Shown here piece after piece: positions 1 through 8,165 of a DNA stretch of 64,000 bases; the first letter of the stretch is position 1; each line of letters begins with the position of its first letter. The DNA is taken from assembly GCF_030232885.1 (NCBI RefSeq), contig NZ_JASPGD010000003.1, positions 229,242-293,241 of the forward strand. Direction: 5' to 3'. Source of the DNA: Corynebacterium sp. MSK297 (GTDB taxonomy: Bacteria; Actinomycetota; Actinomycetes; Mycobacteriales; Mycobacteriaceae). The notes below the pieces were generated by a model. The model did no database searches. It had not been told where the DNA came from and was given only the letters and a program-made list of their open reading frames with translations. The translations under genes were made by a program, and so were the position numbers.

Positions 1-1165
1 CCTGGGATTGCAGGTTGAACAGGGCTTTTTTGGCCGCTTCCAGGTAGCTATTATCGAGGCCACCAAGATCACCGAAGACGGGAAGATCGTGCCATCGTCT
101 GCTGTGGGTAACAACCTGGAGTGGATCGACAACGCCGATAAGGTCATCATCGAGGTCAACTCCTGGCAGTCCGAAAACCTCGAGGGCATGCACGACATCT
201 ACCAGATTCCACGCAAGCCAAACCGCACCCCAGTGCCGATCGTCAACGTGGGTGACCGTATTGGTTCCCCATACATCGAGATCGACAAGGAAAAGGTTGT
301 CGCTGTCGTCGAAACCGATGCAGCAGACCGCAACGCCCCATTTAGCGAGCCAGATGAAATCTCCGAGAAGATCGCCCAGAACTTCCTGAAGTTCCTGGAA
401 GCTGAGGTCGAAGCGGGACGCCTGGAATACGATCAGTTCATCCTGCAGTCTGGTGTCGGTAACGTGCCCAACGCCGTGATGGCTGGCCTGCTGGACTCCA
501 AGTTCGAAAACATCACCGCTTACACTGAGGTTATCCAGGACGGCATGCTTGACCTGATCGATGCAGGCAAGATGACCGTGGCTTCGGCTACCTCGTTCGC
601 TTTGTCCCCGGAATATGCGGAGAAAATGAACGAGCAGGCAGAAAAGTACCGCGAGCACATCATCCTGCGCCCGCAGCAGATCTCTAACCACCCAGAGGTC
701 ATCCGCCGCATGGGCCTGATCTCGTCGAACGGTGCGATTGAGGCCGATATTTACGGCAACATCAATTCCACCAACGTCATGGGCTCCCGCGTGATGAACG
801 GCATCGGTGGTTCCGGCGACTTCACCCGTAACGCCTACATCTCGACGTTCATCTCTCCATCCCGGGCCAAGGGCGGCGCTATCTCCGCGATTGTTCCATT
901 CGCCTCGCATATCGATCACACTGAGCACGACACCATGGTCTTCATTACCGAATACGGCTACGCCGACCTGCGTGGTTTGACCCCGCGTGACCGTGCTGAG
1001 AAGATGATCGCGATCGCGCACCCGGATTACCGTGACGAACTGCAGGCATACTTCGATCGTGCTATGAAACAGCAGCACGTCCACACCCCGGTTGACCTGG
1101 AAACCGCCTTTGATTTCCAGCGCAACTTCGAAGAGTACGGCGATATGCGCGGCAGGCAGGACTAA
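1..1165 (+). CDS. cat: Succinyl-CoA:acetate CoA-transferase / acetyl-CoA hydrolase family, 5' end cut by the window
   Basis: The frame is open from the first bases, so the gene starts left of the window and about 385 residues are visible; full family members are near 500. The visible part has the acetyl-CoA hydrolase/transferase C-terminal domain, including a Gly-rich stretch (IGGSGDF) and EYGYADLRG near residue 320. The enzyme moves CoA between succinyl-CoA or acetyl-CoA and acetate. In Corynebacterium glutamicum the cat gene lies close to cysE, cysK and ramA, the regulator of acetate metabolism, and the same neighbours follow here. The exact substrate pair is inferred from family and context. 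Confidence 0.88.
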   Translation, partial: LGLQVEQGFFGRFQVAIIEATKITEDGKIVPSSAVGNNLEWIDNADKVIIEVNSWQSENLEGMHDIYQIPRKPNRTPVPIVNVGDRIGSPYIEIDKEKVVAVVETDAADRNAPFSEPDEISEKIAQNFLKFLEAEVEAGRLEYDQFILQSGVGNVPNAVMAGLLDSKFENITAYTEVIQDGMLDLIDAGKMTVASATSFALSPEYAEKMNEQAEKYREHIILRPQQISNHPEVIRRMGLISSNGAIEADIYGNINSTNVMGSRVMNGIGGSGDFTRNAYISTFISPSRAKGGAISAIVPFASHIDHTEHDTMVFITEYGYADLRGLTPRDRAEKMIAIAHPDYRDELQAYFDRAMKQQHVHTPVDLETAFDFQRNFEEYGDMRGRQD

Positions 1166-1465
1166 TTCCTAGCCTTACTACTGGTCGTTGCTAGCTGTAA
1201 CTAGCTTCCTGTCGGGCTCTGTTGGGCCCCTGACTGACGCCCCAAGCTAGCGTGTTTTGTGTGCACGACTGACACCCTAAGCTAGCGTGCTTTACGCACC
1301 TGGCCGGGGTGATTTTGCTTTTTGCTGGGCTGATTTTTGTAGTGTGCCAGGCGCGTTTTGAGCACTGTGCCAGGTGCGTTCAGAGCGCCATGGTAAGGGG
1401 GTTTGAGCACTGTCGCAAGGGTGATTTTTAATTATGTTTGGCATGTATTAGCATAGTGATCTGTT
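1166..1465. other. Intergenic stretch with short degenerate direct repeats
   Basis: No convincing gene. The motif AAGCTAGCGTG occurs twice (near 1244 and 1276), and the phrases TGAGCACTGT and TGCCAGGNGCG also recur further on. It may carry the cat terminator and the tRNA-Lys promoter, but no clean hairpin is evident. Confidence 0.4.
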
Positions 1466-1538
1466 GGGCCTTTAGCTCAGTTGGTAGAGCTGCGGACTTT
1501 TAATCCGAAGGTCGCGGGTTCGATCCCCGCAGGGCCCA
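1466..1538 (+). tRNA. tRNA-Lys (anticodon UUU)
   Basis: A 73-nt cloverleaf: acceptor GGGCCUU pairs with AGGGCCC using one G-U, the D-loop begins UAGCUCAGUUGGUAGA, the anticodon loop is CUUUUAA, and the T-arm is GCGGG-UUCGAUC-CCCGC. CCA is not encoded. A hairpin terminator follows 12 nt downstream. Confidence 0.97.
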
Positions 1539-1550
1539 CATAACGAGCGC

Positions 1551-1580
1551 AACCCCCGGTCGGGAAATCGACCGGGGGTT
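1551..1580 (+). terminator. Rho-independent terminator of tRNA-Lys
   Basis: A 12-bp perfect stem, AACCCCCGGTCG against CGACCGGGGGTT, with a 6-nt loop, directly after the tRNA. The U-run is short. Confidence 0.85.
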
Positions 1581-1643
1581 CGCTGTATCTGCTTTGCGCG
1601 TGATCCTCGGGGTGAAGTTGAGGGATTATGCGGGGATATGTGA

Positions 1644-1857
1644 CAAAAAGCGCATCTGGTCGGGGCGTCGACCAGAGTATTGGGTCTTTTTTACAAATAG
1701 TGAACGAAAAAGGCCACTTTCAGCGGTTCTATTTGTAAAAAGGCACCATAGACATGATTACCGGCGATGGGGTAAACGGATGAAGAAGCAAAAAGCGGGA
1801 TAAGTAGGGCTATATAGCAAAAGTGCGTCTGGTGGAGGGCACCGGCCAGAGCGTGGT
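1644..1857. repeat. Pair of related hairpin repeats flanking an inverted repeat
   Basis: About 40 bp near 1644 and again near 1817 share the plan AAAA-GYGC-TCTGGT...CCAGAG, each able to form a short hairpin. Between them, about 1687-1705 and 1726-1741 form an inverted repeat (TTTTTACAAATAG against CTATTTGTAAAAA). No gene is supported between the tRNA terminator and 1872. Confidence 0.55.
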
Positions 1858-1871
1858 GTGTGATTAAATTC

Positions 1872-2507
1872 CTACTGAAAGTGCGTGCCGGTCTCGCAGT
1901 TGTACATGTGCGAACGGACGCGGGGACCAACTCCTAGTTCTTCCATTGTGGCGGTGGTGTAACAAGGCACATCCCCGAAGTGGGCTTCTAACAGGTCATC
2001 GTAGTGCACCCGGTGCCAAGCACTGTTTTTCCACTGCACCATATAGAGGTGGCTTGTTCCTTTCGGTCCGGCAACGGCGAAGTTTCCTTCGCAAGGTTCA
2101 ACGAAAACCCAGGCGACGTCGTTTGTTTTAATATCCCGTTCTATCGCCTTTATCGTGCACTCTGGGCTGGAACTCTGTCCTTGCATCCACCCGGAGTCGT
2201 TACCTCTGAGGCTGTGTCCCGCAGAACTGGTGCCACTCGGGCTAGGTTCTTGCGTAGCAGACGCAGAAGAACCGGCGCTAGCAGATCCGCCGGAATCTGC
2301 TGATGAAACAGAAGATTTGGCGCTTGACGGCGTCGTGGGTGACGATGGCGACTCATCCTCGGCTGTGTCTGGCAGAGTCGTAGTCACAGTAGTGGTGACC
2401 ACGACTTCTTCCGCCTCCGTTAACCCGCACCCTGCTAGAGCCACAGCAAACGTGAGTAATCCGGCAGAGATGCCAGTGATGCCCGTAGGGCGGGAGTGAA
2501 AACGCAT
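1872..2507 (-). CDS. Putative secreted lipoprotein with Ser/Thr-rich linker
   Basis: I place the start at the Met opening MRFHSRPTG, giving 211 residues. A basic N-terminus and a hydrophobic segment end in a lipobox-like LAGC, so the product is probably lipid-anchored on the outer face of the membrane. A long low-complexity Ser/Thr/Pro/Ala segment follows, then a globular C-terminal domain of about 100 residues with four cysteines, probably two disulfides. I recognise no family. An upstream in-frame Met at 2564 would add 19 residues before the signal and looks less natural. The gene sits just downstream of copA on the same strand, but nothing ties it to copper. Confidence 0.7.
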   Translation of the reverse strand: MRFHSRPTGITGISAGLLTFAVALAGCGLTEAEEVVVTTTVTTTLPDTAEDESPSSPTTPSSAKSSVSSADSGGSASAGSSASATQEPSPSGTSSAGHSLRGNDSGWMQGQSSSPECTIKAIERDIKTNDVAWVFVEPCEGNFAVAGPKGTSHLYMVQWKNSAWHRVHYDDLLEAHFGDVPCYTTATMEELGVGPRVRSHMYNCETGTHFQ

Positions 2508-2615
2508 AAACGCAGTGTAATCCGAGATTCTCAACAGCACAGGCAGGCACACCCGCCCGCGCACATCGAAAACCCCGAGCCCCGAAAATGGGGCTACGGC
2601 ACCGACGAGTGTGGG

Positions 2616-4991
2616 CTAGGCACTCATATCCGTACCCGCGGTGGATTCGAATCCCCGCAAGCGCAGGCTATTGCTGACGACGAACACACTCGATAGCGCC
2701 ATTGCTGCACCGGCGAGCATCGGATTCAACAAACCGAGTGCGGCCAGTGGGATTGCGGCCGTGTTATAAGCAAAAGCCCAGAACAGATTGCCCTTGATGG
2801 TACCGAGCGTGCGACGAGACAAGCGAATAGCGTCGGTGGCTGCCCGCAGATCTCCGCGTACCAGCGTGATGTCGGCGGATTCCATCGCCACATCGGTGCC
2901 GGTGCCCATCGCCATGCCTAGATCGGCTTGCGCCAGGGCAGGGGCGTCGTTGATACCATCACCGACCATCGCAACCTGATAGCCCTGAGCTTGGTAATCT
3001 TCGATCACCGCGACCTTATCTTCTGGCATGACTTCTGCTTTCACATGGTCAATGCCTACTTCGGCCGCGACGGTGTTCGCCACCGCCTGGTTATCGCCGG
3101 TCAGCAGCATCGTTTCAATGCCAAGCTCCTGGAATTGCTTGATTGCCGCAGCGCTGGTGGGTTTCACTTGATCGGCCACGGTCAGCACAGCAGCGGGGGT
3201 GCCGTCGACAAGCACAGCCAATGCCGTGTGTCCTTGGTGCTGCGCGTCGAAAAACGGCTGCTGCAGCACACCTAGATCTTCGTTCACCGCCAGGCTTGGC
3301 TTGCCGACGGCGACCTGACGGCCATCCACCATTCCGCGCACGCCAGCGCTGCGGATGGATTCGAAATTGGTGACCTCGCTGAGGCGACCGTCCGCACGTT
3401 TATCTGCTGCTGCCCGGGCGATCGCGCGGCCAATCGGGTGTTCGGATTCGTGTTCCAGGCTTCCGGCGAGGTGCAGCACCTCGCCGCGGTCGACGCCTTC
3501 TGCGGTGATGACGTCGGCAAGCTCCATCACGCCGGTGGTGACGGTGCCGGTTTTATCTAGGACGACGCGATCAATGCCGCGGGACTGTTCGAGTACCTCC
3601 GGGCCCTTGATCAGTACGCCCATCTGCGCGCCACGGCCGGTGCCCACCAGCAAAGCAGTAGGGGTGGCCAGACCTAGCGCGCACGGGCAGGCGATGATCA
3701 GCACGGCAACCGCGGCAGTAAATGCGGCAGGCCAGTCACCATCGATGAGCAGCCACGCGAGCAGCGTGAGGACGGAGACACCGATGACTATGGGTACGAA
3801 AATGCCGGAAATTTTATCGGCCAATCGCTGGGCAGAAGCCTTGCCCGATTGTGCGTCTTCGACCATCTTGGCCATCCGCGCCAATTGGGTGTCCGTACCG
3901 ACCTTCGTGGCACGCACAACCAGCTTGCCGCCACCGACGTTGATCGTGGCGCCAGCGACAGAGTCCTCCGGGCCTGCCTCTACTGGTACGGATTCGCCAC
4001 TGAGCATCGAGGTATCAATGGTGCTGTGACCGGATACGATCACGCCGTCGGTGGCGATCTTTTCGCCATCGCGGACGACGAATTCATCGCCGACAGCCAG
4101 CTCATCGATGCTGATGGTGGCCTCCGAGCCATCGCGCAGCACCGTGACTTCACTGGCACCCAGATCCAGCAGCGCGCGCAAGGCAGAACCAGCGGTGCAC
4201 TTGGAACGCTTTTCGAAGTATCGACCCAGCAGGATGAAAGTGATCACGCCAGCGGCAACTTCGAGGTAGATGTGGCTGAGCCCGTCGCCACGCGAGACAG
4301 TGAAATCAAAACCGTGACGCATGCCAGCATCGCCTGCCGAACCGAAGATGAGCGCGACCAGCGACCACAGCAGCGCCGAGGAGGTGCCCAGCGAAATCAG
4401 CGTATCCATGGTCACGCTGCCGTGGCGCAGGTTTTGCCACGTAGCCTTGTGGAACGGCCACCCGGCCCACAGCACGACCGGGAGAGTCAACGCCAATGAG
4501 ACCCAGCCCCAGTAGTCGAACTGCCACGCCGGAACCATCGCCATCGCAATAACCGGTATGGCTAGCACAACAGACACGAGCAGGCGGCGTCGTAAAGAAT
4601 TCAGTTCAGTTTCGGCCATCGCATCCTGCGGAGCCTGCGAGCCCGGCGTAGTGGTCTCTGGGATGAGCTCTGCGCCGTAGCCGGTCTTTTCGACGGTGGC
4701 GATCAATGTGTCGGCATCCAAGGCATCCGTGCCGCCGGTGATGGTCGCTTTTTCCGTGGCGTAGTTGACCTGTGCCTGCACGCCGTCATGCTTGTTAAGT
4801 TTCTTTTCGATGCGTGCTGCACAGGATGCGCACGTCATGCCGGAAATATTCAGCTCGATAGTGGACGTAGTGTTGGTTGGGGACGCAGTGTTGGTTGAGG
4901 TGGCAGCGTTGGTTGGGGACGCTGCGTTGGTTGTGGTGGCAGCGTTGGTTGGGGACGGTGACGATGGTGTCGGAGTGGGCATATGGGACAT
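2616..4991 (-). CDS. copA: Copper-translocating P1B-type ATPase
   Basis: A 791-residue heavy-metal ATPase that exports Cu(I) through the cytoplasmic membrane at the cost of ATP. Visible parts in order: an N-terminal low-complexity tail of repeated TNAA/SPTN units (residues about 5-44), an HMA domain with GMTCASC at 51-57, membrane helices, the actuator loop, the ion-binding CPC in IACPCALG, the phosphorylation motif DKTGT, and the hinge GDGINDAP. It lies 63 bp after copZ on the same strand, and a CsoR-type operator precedes copZ, so the two are probably one copper-induced operon. The repetitive tail is unusual for the family. Cu(I) rather than Cd/Zn specificity rests on CPC plus the copper-type regulator. 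Confidence 0.95.
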   Translation of the reverse strand: MSHMPTPTPSSPSPTNAATTTNAASPTNAATSTNTASPTNTTSTIELNISGMTCASCAARIEKKLNKHDGVQAQVNYATEKATITGGTDALDADTLIATVEKTGYGAELIPETTTPGSQAPQDAMAETELNSLRRRLLVSVVLAIPVIAMAMVPAWQFDYWGWVSLALTLPVVLWAGWPFHKATWQNLRHGSVTMDTLISLGTSSALLWSLVALIFGSAGDAGMRHGFDFTVSRGDGLSHIYLEVAAGVITFILLGRYFEKRSKCTAGSALRALLDLGASEVTVLRDGSEATISIDELAVGDEFVVRDGEKIATDGVIVSGHSTIDTSMLSGESVPVEAGPEDSVAGATINVGGGKLVVRATKVGTDTQLARMAKMVEDAQSGKASAQRLADKISGIFVPIVIGVSVLTLLAWLLIDGDWPAAFTAAVAVLIIACPCALGLATPTALLVGTGRGAQMGVLIKGPEVLEQSRGIDRVVLDKTGTVTTGVMELADVITAEGVDRGEVLHLAGSLEHESEHPIGRAIARAAADKRADGRLSEVTNFESIRSAGVRGMVDGRQVAVGKPSLAVNEDLGVLQQPFFDAQHQGHTALAVLVDGTPAAVLTVADQVKPTSAAAIKQFQELGIETMLLTGDNQAVANTVAAEVGIDHVKAEVMPEDKVAVIEDYQAQGYQVAMVGDGINDAPALAQADLGMAMGTGTDVAMESADITLVRGDLRAATDAIRLSRRTLGTIKGNLFWAFAYNTAAIPLAALGLLNPMLAGAAMALSSVFVVSNSLRLRGFESTAGTDMSA

Positions 4992-5054
4992 GCTCCTTTG
5001 CGCTTGTTTGTGCTTTGCTTTCGCGGTGAGGAGGGCGCAGTTTTATGTGCAGTG

Positions 5055-5297
5055 CTATGCGCGTTCGGCGGTGTAGCCGGCTTCATCGACAGCGGCGATA
5101 ATGTCCTGATCAGTAGCTGGGTTTTCTGCGCCTTCGTGAAAGTGCACTGTGAGTACGCCGCTGGCGGAGCTGACATCTAAGCCGGAAACTCCGGACAGTG
5201 GGGATACTTCTTCGCGTACGGCTTTTTCGCAATGCTCGCAGCTCATTCCGGTGATTTTGTAGGTTGCTGCTGGATTGGATGCGTTCTTGGTGGACAT
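5055..5297 (-). CDS. copZ: Copper chaperone, CopZ-like HMA protein
   Basis: An 80-residue single HMA domain with the metal-binding GMSCEHC at 17-23 and the beta-alpha-beta-beta-alpha-beta size of Atx1/CopZ chaperones. It would bind cytosolic Cu(I) and deliver it to CopA, whose gene follows on the same strand. It is the first gene after the operator at 5351, so it should be derepressed together with copA when copper is in excess. Confidence 0.92.
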   Translation of the reverse strand: MSTKNASNPAATYKITGMSCEHCEKAVREEVSPLSGVSGLDVSSASGVLTVHFHEGAENPATDQDIIAAVDEAGYTAERA

Positions 5298-5350
5298 GAT
5301 GAGCCTTTCTGTTTGAGCAATCGTTTTGTGGATTCTATACGCCTCATATT

Positions 5351-5367
5351 ATACCCCCATGGGGTAT
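5351..5367. promoter_or_regulatory. Probable CsoR operator before copZ-copA
   Basis: A 17-bp dyad, ATACCCC and GGGGTAT arms around a 3-nt centre, 53 bp upstream of the copZ start. GC-rich arms flanked by ATA/TAT are typical of CsoR operators, and a csoR gene lies about 600 bp away. Binding is inferred. Confidence 0.75.
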
Positions 5368-5379
5368 GTGACAAGGATG

Positions 5380-5965
5380 GGTGATGGTCTGCATTGCTGG
5401 TTTTGTAGCAGCCCCCGCGCAATCATCATTCAGTTTCTTCAATGGAGCTGGGCAAGGTAGTAGGCCAGTTCCGCAACCGGCAACGTTGCTGGGGGAGTCC
5501 GGCATTGCTGCCAGAACGTCTGGAACAGCCTGGCCAGTCTGGCCAGTCTGGGCAATTAGGGCAACCATGGGCAACCGCATAAACCGCGACAAGATTTCGA
5601 CGTCACGATGTTTGGGGGTCTGCTAGGCGTCGGCAAGAACCCTGCGCCCGGCATTCAGCGATCCTCTATAGGCCGGAGAAATGTTTTTGCGCTATATCCA
5701 AGGTCATTTTGGGCGTTCATAATGTTCAACGAGCAAACACTGGCCGTGGAGGTCCGTATTTCCCGCGAGCTGGCGACCGACTGGAACCGTGTGCCGGTGG
5801 CGACGATCGTGCGCAGCGGACCATGGAGTCGGCCGCAGGGGGCGAATAACTTCTCGCAGCCGCATGGTGGCTCCTGACGACGCCGTCATACCGCAACTGA
5901 CCACTGATGAGACCACCACGATCGTCGAACTTGGCGACGCCGAAGCTGCCGCGCTGCTGGACTAG
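5380..5965. other. Gene-poor stretch, possible degraded coding relic
   Basis: No intact gene is convincing. Around 5515-5580 there are short tandem repeats (CTGGCCAGT, GGGCAACC). From about 5720 the plus strand has coding character in one frame (LAVEVRISRELATDWNRVPV) that moves to another frame ending at 5965 (ATG at 5864, tail TIVELGDAEAAALLD). This looks like the shifted end of a decayed gene of unknown identity. Confidence 0.35.
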
Positions 5966-6367
5966 CTAGCTCTTGACGATCTTGCGGATGGCCTTCATGG
6001 CCTCGTCCAGTGTGGCTTCTGCCTGTGGCCCGGATTGGGTTGCGGCATCGGCCACGCACGAATGGATGTGGTCGTTGAGCAAGTCTAGGGAAATATTTTC
6101 TAATGCTGAGGTGATTGCGGAGATTTGCGTGATGATGTCGATGCAGTATTGGTCTTCGTTGATCATTCGTTGAATCCCGCGGGTTTGCCCTTCCACGCGG
6201 CGTAAACGGGACAGGTAGCGGGATTTATCTGCGCTGTACCCATGCTCGTGGTGGGTGCACGGGCAATGATCGTCGTCCTGCTCGCTGTCCCGGCGCATGT
6301 TCTGTGTGTCCGTGGTTTGTGTATCCATGGTCTGTGCGAGTTCTTGTGGGGTATCCGCAGCGCTCAT
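5966..6367 (-). CDS. csoR: Copper-sensing transcriptional repressor CsoR
   Basis: A 133-residue protein with a DUF156/CsoR all-helical core after a longer, His/Cys-rich N-terminal tail (HCPCTHHEHG near 34-43). The Cu(I) ligands are in place: Cys75, His100 and Cys104, with the same 25- and 4-residue spacing as Cys36/His61/Cys65 of M. tuberculosis CsoR. When copper-free it should repress copZ-copA by binding the dyad at 5351; Cu(I) releases it. It is transcribed separately from copZ-copA on the same strand. The His/Cys-rich tail might add metal binding, which is speculation. Confidence 0.92.
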   Translation of the reverse strand: MSAADTPQELAQTMDTQTTDTQNMRRDSEQDDDHCPCTHHEHGYSADKSRYLSRLRRVEGQTRGIQRMINEDQYCIDIITQISAITSALENISLDLLNDHIHSCVADAATQSGPQAEATLDEAMKAIRKIVKS

Positions 6368-6507
6368 ACTCGTAGATTACTGGTTGCTTGCCGCTGCATA
6401 CAAGCGGCTAAAAATAGTCTATAAACTGCTGTTTTGTGTAATACCATGGTATGTATTAATGTATTGCAAGTCGCCGACACCAAGGAAACGCGGTGTTGAA
6501 CACGCTA

Positions 6508-6580
6508 GCCCCCATCGTCTAGCGGCCTAGGACACTGCCCTTTCACGGCAGCGGCACGGGTTCGAATCCCGTTGGGGGTA
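6508..6580 (+). tRNA. tRNA-Glu (anticodon UUC)
   Basis: A 73-nt cloverleaf, acceptor GCCCCCA against UGGGGGU, anticodon loop CUUUCAC in the stem CUGCC/GGCAG, T-arm ACGGG-UUCGAAU-CCCGU. It lies 31 nt before tRNA-Asp and is probably cotranscribed with it. Confidence 0.97.
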
Positions 6581-6611
6581 CAAAGAGCTTTCTAAAACTC
6601 TTTCACAGTTT

Positions 6612-6685
6612 GGCCCTGTGGCGCAGTTGGTTAGCGCGCCGCCCTGTCACGGCGGAGGTCGCGGGTTCAAGTCCCGTCAGGGTCG
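6612..6685 (+). tRNA. tRNA-Asp (anticodon GUC), copy 1
   Basis: A 74-nt cloverleaf, acceptor GGCCCUG against CAGGGUC, anticodon loop CUGUCAC. It is identical over its whole length to the copy at 7798. The next bases are CCA. Confidence 0.97.
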
Positions 6686-6692
6686 CCAACAA

Positions 6693-6736
6693 GATCTCGA
6701 GTCATCGTTATGGAAACGGTGCCTCGAGATTTTTCT
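6693..6736 (+). terminator. Terminator of the tRNA-Glu/tRNA-Asp unit
   Basis: The stem ATCTCGAG against CTCGAGAT is followed by TTTTCTTT. Its 3' arm and tail recur at 7351-7371 beyond the toxin-antitoxin pair. Confidence 0.75.
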
Positions 6737-6767
6737 TTCAGTAAGAACCTTGTCATCACCCCTTAGT

Positions 6768-7022
6768 TTAGGTCCCTTTGAGGTATTTCCTCCGCGCTTT
6801 CATGGCGTGAATTATAAGTACGTGACCATCATCAAAAATTAACGCTACAAGTTCAAGTGGCCTAGCGGATTGATCTAGGCCAATCATCAACCATCGCCGT
6901 GGATCTTCATCATCGAGTGGGTATGAGCGAAGAACGTGGTTGACAGCGAAAAGTATCGAGGAATCGCTCAGATTATCACGTTCATAATGCTTACGGGCAG
7001 ATTTGTGCAGGCTAAGCGACAT
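6768..7022 (-). CDS. Putative toxin of a type II toxin-antitoxin pair
   Basis: I choose the Met opening MSLSLHKSARKHY (84 residues), because it gives an 11-bp overlap with the preceding antitoxin gene, typical of such pairs; a longer frame exists but would cover much of the antitoxin gene. The C-terminus, with repeated beta-strand-like segments and the ending VLIIHAMKARRKYLKG, resembles small RelE/BrnT-fold toxins of actinobacteria. Neither the subfamily nor the target can be told from sequence alone. The pair sits between two identical tRNA-Asp genes. Confidence 0.65.
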   Translation of the reverse strand: MSLSLHKSARKHYERDNLSDSSILFAVNHVLRSYPLDDEDPRRWLMIGLDQSARPLELVALIFDDGHVLIIHAMKARRKYLKGT

Positions 7023-7290
7023 TTGGTCCTTCGACCCATTCGTGAATGGCCCTGCGAATAGCCTCTGATTGCGAAGATAGTCCTTCAACTGCTGCTCGTT
7101 TGGTTAGCCTGCCGACCAGATCATCATCGAGCTCGACCGAAATAACTGTTGAAGAATTGTTCATGCTTTCTGGGGGTCCCATTTTCGGCGACGGCAACTG
7201 GGATAGATCATAACCAGCTTCTGCTTCGTCGGCCCATGCCTGAATTTGTTCATCAGCGATTGTATGACCATGAATTAGATGCTCTTTCAT
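7012..7290 (-). CDS. Ribbon-helix-helix antitoxin
   Basis: With the start at MKEHLIHGH the protein has 92 residues. The N-terminal part reads IADEQIQAWADEAEAGYDL, a phrase common in actinobacterial antitoxins. The C-terminal half has a ribbon-helix-helix pattern: a beta strand (TVISVELDDDLVGRL) followed by helices (AVEGLSSQSEAIRRAIHEWV). It would neutralise the toxin encoded immediately downstream and repress the shared promoter. Met at 7329 is an alternative start. Confidence 0.75.
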   Translation of the reverse strand: MKEHLIHGHTIADEQIQAWADEAEAGYDLSQLPSPKMGPPESMNNSSTVISVELDDDLVGRLTKRAAVEGLSSQSEAIRRAIHEWVEGPNVA

Positions 7291-7383
7291 GGTTTTAACC
7301 GTATACAAGATCTCAAGTGGCTGCTGCATTTAATCCCACATTGATTTGCCGGTGCCTCGAGATTTTTCTTTATCAACTCACGC

Positions 7384-7635
7384 CTAGCTTGTCCGCCATA
7401 TCGTCGCAGATCTTGCGCAGGACCTCCAGATTTTTCGTGGTCGGGTGCTGGCGACGCTGCGTGTCTTGACTGCACTACGCCCGACGATGACGAACTGATT
7501 GCTCGGGAGAGTCGTGTGTAGCGTACGCGCGGCTGCGGCACCGATTCCATTTGATGCTCCAGTGATGACGATGATGTGGGGTGGGGGCAACATTATTGTT
7601 AGAGGCACTATTTTGTTAGGCACACTAGGAGCCAT
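7384..7635 (-). pseudogene. Truncated short-chain dehydrogenase/reductase gene
   Basis: The first 45 codons encode a clear Rossmann-fold start, IIVITGASNGIGAAAARTL, then QFVIVGRSAVKTR. After that the reading frame loses family character and ends at 83 residues against about 250-300 expected. A different minus frame (about 7384-7445) encodes a helical tail, LEVLRKICDDMADKLG, then stops, so the locus looks frameshifted and cut. Its missing end coincides with the copied terminator sequence at 7351. Confidence 0.7.
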
Positions 7636-7797
7636 AACTTTATGAGCTTAAATTTGAGGCTGAGGAAGGGGTTCGGATGTCAATTTTATGGTGTTTGTAG
7701 TGCAGATTTGCTCAGATATGCAACCAAACGGTAGTCTTAACCATCGTGCGCAACGGAGTCTGCACAGGCAGAATCTGAAGTCACACAAAGTTAATAA

Positions 7798-7871
7798 GGC
7801 CCTGTGGCGCAGTTGGTTAGCGCGCCGCCCTGTCACGGCGGAGGTCGCGGGTTCAAGTCCCGTCAGGGTCG
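7798..7871 (+). tRNA. tRNA-Asp (anticodon GUC), copy 2
   Basis: Identical to the 74 nt at 6612-6685. The flanks differ: CCA is not encoded here, and tRNA-Phe follows after 54 nt. Confidence 0.97.
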
Positions 7872-7925
7872 CTCAGGAAAATGCTAAGCATTCACGGAAA
7901 CGTTAATGCTATGATTATTTTCCTT

Positions 7926-7998
7926 GGCCAGATAGCTCAGTTGGTAGAGCATCCGCCTGAAAAGTGGAAGGTCAGCGGTTCGATCCCGCTTCTGGCCA
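7926..7998 (+). tRNA. tRNA-Phe (anticodon GAA)
   Basis: A 73-nt cloverleaf, acceptor GGCCAGA against UCUGGCC, anticodon loop CUGAAAA, T-arm AGCGG-UUCGAUC-CCGCU. A strong hairpin follows at once. Confidence 0.97.
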
Positions 7999-8003
7999 CA
8001 TCT

Positions 8004-8043
8004 AGCCCGTCAGAATGTTTACAGAAACATCCTGGCGGGCTTC
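8004..8043 (+). terminator. Terminator after tRNA-Phe
   Basis: A long stem, AGCCCGTCAG and ATGTTT against AAACAT and CTGGCGGGCT, with an ACAG loop and a weak T-tail. Confidence 0.85.
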
Positions 8044-8165
8044 GTGTATCTCGAATGCAGGGTCGGAACAGGAGTACCAGGAATACTGGCATACTGGGGG
8101 CGTCAGGTTTTCCGGCTAGAGGATCACACGATCCACGGAAAATACATGAGCAAAGGAGAGATTTC

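Noticed and set aside
1466..1538. The tRNA-Lys at the start as the intact partner of the tRNA fragment at 58725
   Set aside because: The 3' ends differ (AGGGCCC against AUGGCGC), so it is another tRNA and cannot be the other end of the island.
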